A stretch of 7,834 nucleotides of DNA from Prevotellaceae bacterium. Lineage in GTDB: Bacteria; Bacteroidota; Bacteroidia; Bacteroidales; UBA932. Positions 6,476-7,834 of this stretch are shown here, in pieces; the stretch's first letter is position 1, and the number at the start of each line of letters is the position of its first letter. The DNA lies in NCBI GenBank assembly GCA_031279735.1, contig JAITHX010000255.1, positions 1 through 7,834 on the forward strand, in the 5' to 3' direction. The notes beneath the pieces are model-generated. The model saw nothing but the letters and a program-made list of their open reading frames with translations, ran no database searches and had not been told where the DNA came from. The translations under genes and the position numbers were made by a program.

Positions 6476-6748
6476 AACATGTTTAGAAAATTCCTGAACA
6501 TGTTTAGAAATCCCATGAACATGTTTAGAAAATCCATGAACATGTTTAGAAAATCCATGAACATGTTTAGGAAATCCATGAACATGTTTAGGAAATCCGT
6601 TACACTTGTGATAAAACCCCCAAACATGTTTAGAAAATCCGTAAACATGTTCAGGAATTTTATAAACATGTTTAGAGATTTCCTAAACATGTTTAGAGAT
6701 TTCCTGAACATGTTCAGAGATTTCCTAAACATGTTCGGAAATCCGTCA
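6476..6748. repeat. Tandem array of thirteen 21-base units with AACATGTT palindromic core
   Basis: Thirteen adjacent 21-base units start at 6476, 6497, 6518 and so on to 6728. Twelve begin with AACATGTT, an 8-base perfect palindrome; unit 7 (6602-6622) is degenerate and lacks it. Units 1-6 continue TAG(A/G)AAATCC, while units 10-12 continue (T/C)AGAGATTTCCT, which is the same sequence read from the opposite strand. For example, the 17-base AACATGTTTAGGAAATC at 6560 and 6581 appears inverted at 6677-6693 and 6719-6735. The array is therefore roughly mirror-symmetric about position 6640-6650. There are no unique spacers, so it is not a CRISPR array. Because 21 is divisible by 3 and the core is palindromic, both strands stay open and spell NMF-containing heptapeptides (plus 6479-6760, minus 6813-6400); these look like by-products. 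A 21-base period is two helical turns, so every core lies on the same DNA face, as expected of a multi-site protein-binding region. Confidence 0.9.
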
Positions 6749-6853
6749 AAGCGGCGATAAAAATCCGCCGGCATGTTTATGAGGTTCATCGCAAGCGTGA
6801 CGGGGTTAATCAAAGTGGCGACGGGCTTCAGCCATATTGTGACGGGATACGGT
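6749..6853. repeat. Diverged 21-base units continuing the array
   Basis: Five further 21-base steps keep the register of the array but have lost the AACATGTT core; only 6772-6777 (CATGTT) remains. They share a different motif, G(T/C)GACGGG, at 6797, 6818 and 6839, exactly 21 bases apart. Similar sequences occur at 6460 (GCGACGG) on the left edge and as GTGATAA or GCGATAA in the degenerate unit 7 and at 6754. This looks like an older or second unit type around and within the AACATGTT units. Confidence 0.65.
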
Positions 6854-6895
6854 TTTCAATTTTCAATTTTCAATTAAACATGTAATTTTGCAGCC
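6852..6895 (-). repeat. Right inverted repeat bounding the 21-base array
   Basis: This arm is the inverted partner of 6405-6449. It starts GTTTTCAATTTTCAATTT and ends TTTGCAGCC. It holds three TTCAATT heptamers (6855-6875), one extra ACATGT (6878-6883) and the rightward promoter box. The ACATGT is not in register with the array grid; it is displaced by 2 bases. Confidence 0.85.
6883..6890 (+). promoter_or_regulatory. Bacteroidota-type -7 box, rightward, toward the ATPase gene
   Basis: The site reads TAATTTTG, matching TAnnTTTG, and is followed by CAGCC exactly as in the leftward promoter. An ACATGT site overlaps its first base. Transcription would begin near 6895-6898, directly before the foldback element at 6910-7202. 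Without that element the leader to the ATPase ATG would be about 25-30 bases, much like the leader on the other side. No clear -33 element is seen. Confidence 0.6.
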
Positions 6896-6901
6896 TGATT
6901 A

Positions 6902-6909
6902 AAAAAACG
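6902..6909 (+). repeat. Left target-site duplication of the foldback element
   Basis: AAAAAACG here is repeated directly at 7203-7210, on the other side of the 293-base element. The match extends to 9 bases (AAAAAACGG) if one terminal G of the element is counted as target, so the duplication is 8 or 9 bases. Confidence 0.75.
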
Positions 6910-6951
6910 GGTTCTACAGGGAATTGTGTGGAAAAAGTTTGCGTGTTTTTT

Positions 6952-6971
6952 CACCGCGTCGCGGTGTTTTT
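6952..6971 (+). terminator. Terminator-like hairpin in the left arm of the MITE
   Basis: CACCGCGTCGCGGTG can fold into a 6-base GC-rich stem with a three-base loop and is followed by five T residues. It lies about 55-70 bases after the predicted rightward start site and could stop transcripts before the ATPase gene. The inverted copy at 7146-7160 gives the same signal on the minus strand. Confidence 0.5.
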
Positions 6972-7140
6972 ATAACGCAAGGGACGCAAAGGCTTCGCAA
7001 GGGGCGCAGAGGCTTCGCGTCCTTTGCGCAAGGTCGCCGGAGGCTGCGGGTCAAGCCCTCAAGACTCGTAACCGCGCGCCATTCGCAAAGGATGCGAAGC
7101 CCTTGCGCCCTTTGCGAAGCCTTTGCGCCCTTTGCGGTAA

Positions 7141-7160
7141 AAAAACACCGCGACGCGGTG
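7141..7160 (-). terminator. Terminator-like hairpin in the right arm of the MITE
   Basis: This is the mirror copy of the hairpin in the left arm. On the minus strand the CACCGCG/CGCGGTG stem is followed by TTTTT. It would act against transcripts coming leftward from the ATPase region and so could insulate the divergent promoter region from read-through. Confidence 0.45.
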
Positions 7161-7202
7161 AAAAAACACGCAAACTTTTTCCACACAAATCCCAGTAGAA
7201 CC

Positions 7203-7210
7203 AAAAAACG
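7203..7210 (+). repeat. Right target-site duplication of the foldback element
   Basis: AAAAAACG, identical to 6902-6909, immediately follows the GTAGAACC end of the element and precedes the short A-rich leader of the ATPase gene. Confidence 0.75.
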
Positions 7211-7223
7211 GATAAACAAACAA

Positions 7224-7834
7224 ATGAATAAAATTGACATAAGCGGATATAAATCCATTAAAAAATTGAGCCTGAATCTTCAACCCGTCAATATTCTTAT
7301 TGGCGCAAACGGTAGCGGTAAAAGTAATTTTTTATCATTCTTTGATTTTTTAAAGCAGGCATATAATCGCAATATGCGGGAATTTGTCGCATTAAAAGGG
7401 ATTGACGCCTTTTTGCACAAAGGAAATAAAGTGACGGACGAAATTTCAGCCAAACTTTATTTTCCAAATGCAAATGCCTACTCCTTTACGATAAGGAAAG
7501 GCGATGCCGGCTTCATTTTCACTAAAGAGGAAATGCTGCATGATGCCGCTCATTATAAAAACCCTGTGGAGATTGCATCTTTCGGACATGAATCAGCCTT
7601 GCGTCATCAGACTGTGCCGCCGGCAAAGTATATCCGAAATTATTTAAGCCAACTGGCTACGTACCATTTTCACGACACAGGCGAAAATTCGCCGTTCAAC
7701 AGAGAATCAAACATTGAAAACGATAAATACTATCTCTATGAGAAGGGCGGCAATCTTGGAGCATACCTCTACAACATACAAAAAGAAAAACCGATTGTTT
7801 ACAATTTCATTGTAAAAACCGTTCAAAGCATTGC
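7224..7834 (+). CDS. AAA-family ATPase, N-terminal part (3' end outside window)
   Basis: An open frame of 203 codons runs from the ATG at 7224 off the window end. It begins MNKIDISGYKSIKKLSLNL, the antiparallel strand opening of RecF/SMC/OLD-type ATPases, followed by the Walker A motif GANGSGKSN at about residues 28-36. Residues 36-200 are a mixed helical insertion; YHFHDTGENS and NLGAYLYNIQKE resemble the predicted-ATPase group COG4637 (AAA_21 type), as recalled. The Walker B and signature motifs should lie downstream. Such ATPases often work with a TOPRIM or DUF4276/DUF4435-type partner encoded next door, some of them in phage defence, but the neighbour is not visible. The leader GATAAACAAACAA is A-rich, as usual for Bacteroidota. 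A MITE separates the gene from the promoter at 6883. The family is certain; the role is open. Confidence 0.85.
   Translation, partial: MNKIDISGYKSIKKLSLNLQPVNILIGANGSGKSNFLSFFDFLKQAYNRNMREFVALKGIDAFLHKGNKVTDEISAKLYFPNANAYSFTIRKGDAGFIFTKEEMLHDAAHYKNPVEIASFGHESALRHQTVPPAKYIRNYLSQLATYHFHDTGENSPFNRESNIENDKYYLYEKGGNLGAYLYNIQKEKPIVYNFIVKTVQSI

Larger units (their letters stand above)
6910..7202. mobile_element. MITE-like foldback element with 131-base inverted repeats
   Basis: The element starts GGTTCTACAGGG and ends CCCAGTAGAACC. The left arm (6910-7040) and right arm (7072-7202) are each 131 bases and align as inverted repeats without gaps, leaving a 31-base middle. The outer 60 or so bases are almost identical; the inner parts, made of GCGCAAAGG/GGCTTCGC-type repeats, have diverged more. 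An 8-9 base direct repeat flanks the element, as left by a cut-and-paste transposase. It encodes no transposase; minus- and plus-strand open frames of 90-114 residues across it (rich in short KDAK/LRPLR-type repeats) are the usual by-product of such repeats. It is inserted between the rightward promoter at 6883 and the ATPase start at 7224. The family of the transposase that moved it cannot be told from the sequence. Confidence 0.85.

Noticed and set aside
6476..6748. CRISPR array
   Set aside because: The units are 21 bases, directly adjacent, with no unique spacers and no cas genes in view.
6397..6905. Transposon insertion as the firm explanation of the 490-base inverted-ended region
   Set aside because: No target duplication was found: the flanks are TAAT on the left and TGAT on the right. 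Symmetric promoters or inverted duplication explain the ends equally well, so it is listed as repeats and not as a mobile element.
6914..7258. Open frames of 74-114 residues on both strands across the foldback element
   Set aside because: They arise from the inverted arms and their GCGCAAAGG-type repeats; both strands give the same arginine/lysine-rich words, as expected from a palindrome.

Overview
The window looks like chromosomal DNA from a member of the Bacteroidota, probably Bacteroidales-like. The reasons are two promoter -7 boxes of the Bacteroidota form TAnnTTTG (TACCTTTG and TAATTTTG), A-rich leaders without clear Shine-Dalgarno sequences, and Bacteroidota-like versions of several housekeeping proteins. 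No rRNA or tRNA gene was seen.

Layout. Positions 1-228 (+) hold the C-terminal end of a Fic-domain protein that is cut by the window edge. A gene-free stretch follows (229-549) with a short interspersed-repeat-like sequence and a strong bidirectional terminator hairpin. From 6370 down to 550 every gene is on the minus strand, in transcription order: a GHMP kinase resembling plant glucuronokinase, galU, hpt, dxr, dprA, a DJ-1/PfpI-family protein and a DoxX-family membrane protein. Three of the six junctions are 4-base ATGA overlaps (galU/hpt, hpt/dxr, DJ-1/DoxX). One promoter (6410-6417) and one terminator (481-512) could bracket all seven genes. The 82-base dxr-dprA gap, which carries a heptamer tandem repeat, is the most likely internal break.

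The stretch 6371-7223 has no convincing gene but is highly structured. First comes an element of about 490 bases bounded by 44-45 base inverted repeats (6405-6449 and 6852-6895). Both ends carry an outward-facing promoter box followed by GCAGCC. Between them lies an array of 21-base units, each built on the palindrome AACATGTT, whose left and right halves are inverted relative to each other. Next comes a 293-base MITE-like foldback element (6910-7202) with two 131-base inverted arms, a 31-base middle and an 8-9 base direct repeat at its borders. It sits between the rightward promoter and the final gene. That gene (7224 to the window end, +) is the N-terminal part of an AAA-family ATPase with a clear Walker A motif.

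Function. The kinase and GalU could act in sequence (sugar to sugar-1-phosphate to UDP-sugar). Hpt serves purine salvage, Dxr isoprenoid precursor synthesis and DprA handling of incoming single-stranded DNA. The DJ-1-like and DoxX genes are coupled to each other but have no specific assigned role. The most unusual part is the divergent promoter region with the inverted 21-base array, together with the mobile insertion that now separates one of its promoters from the ATPase gene.
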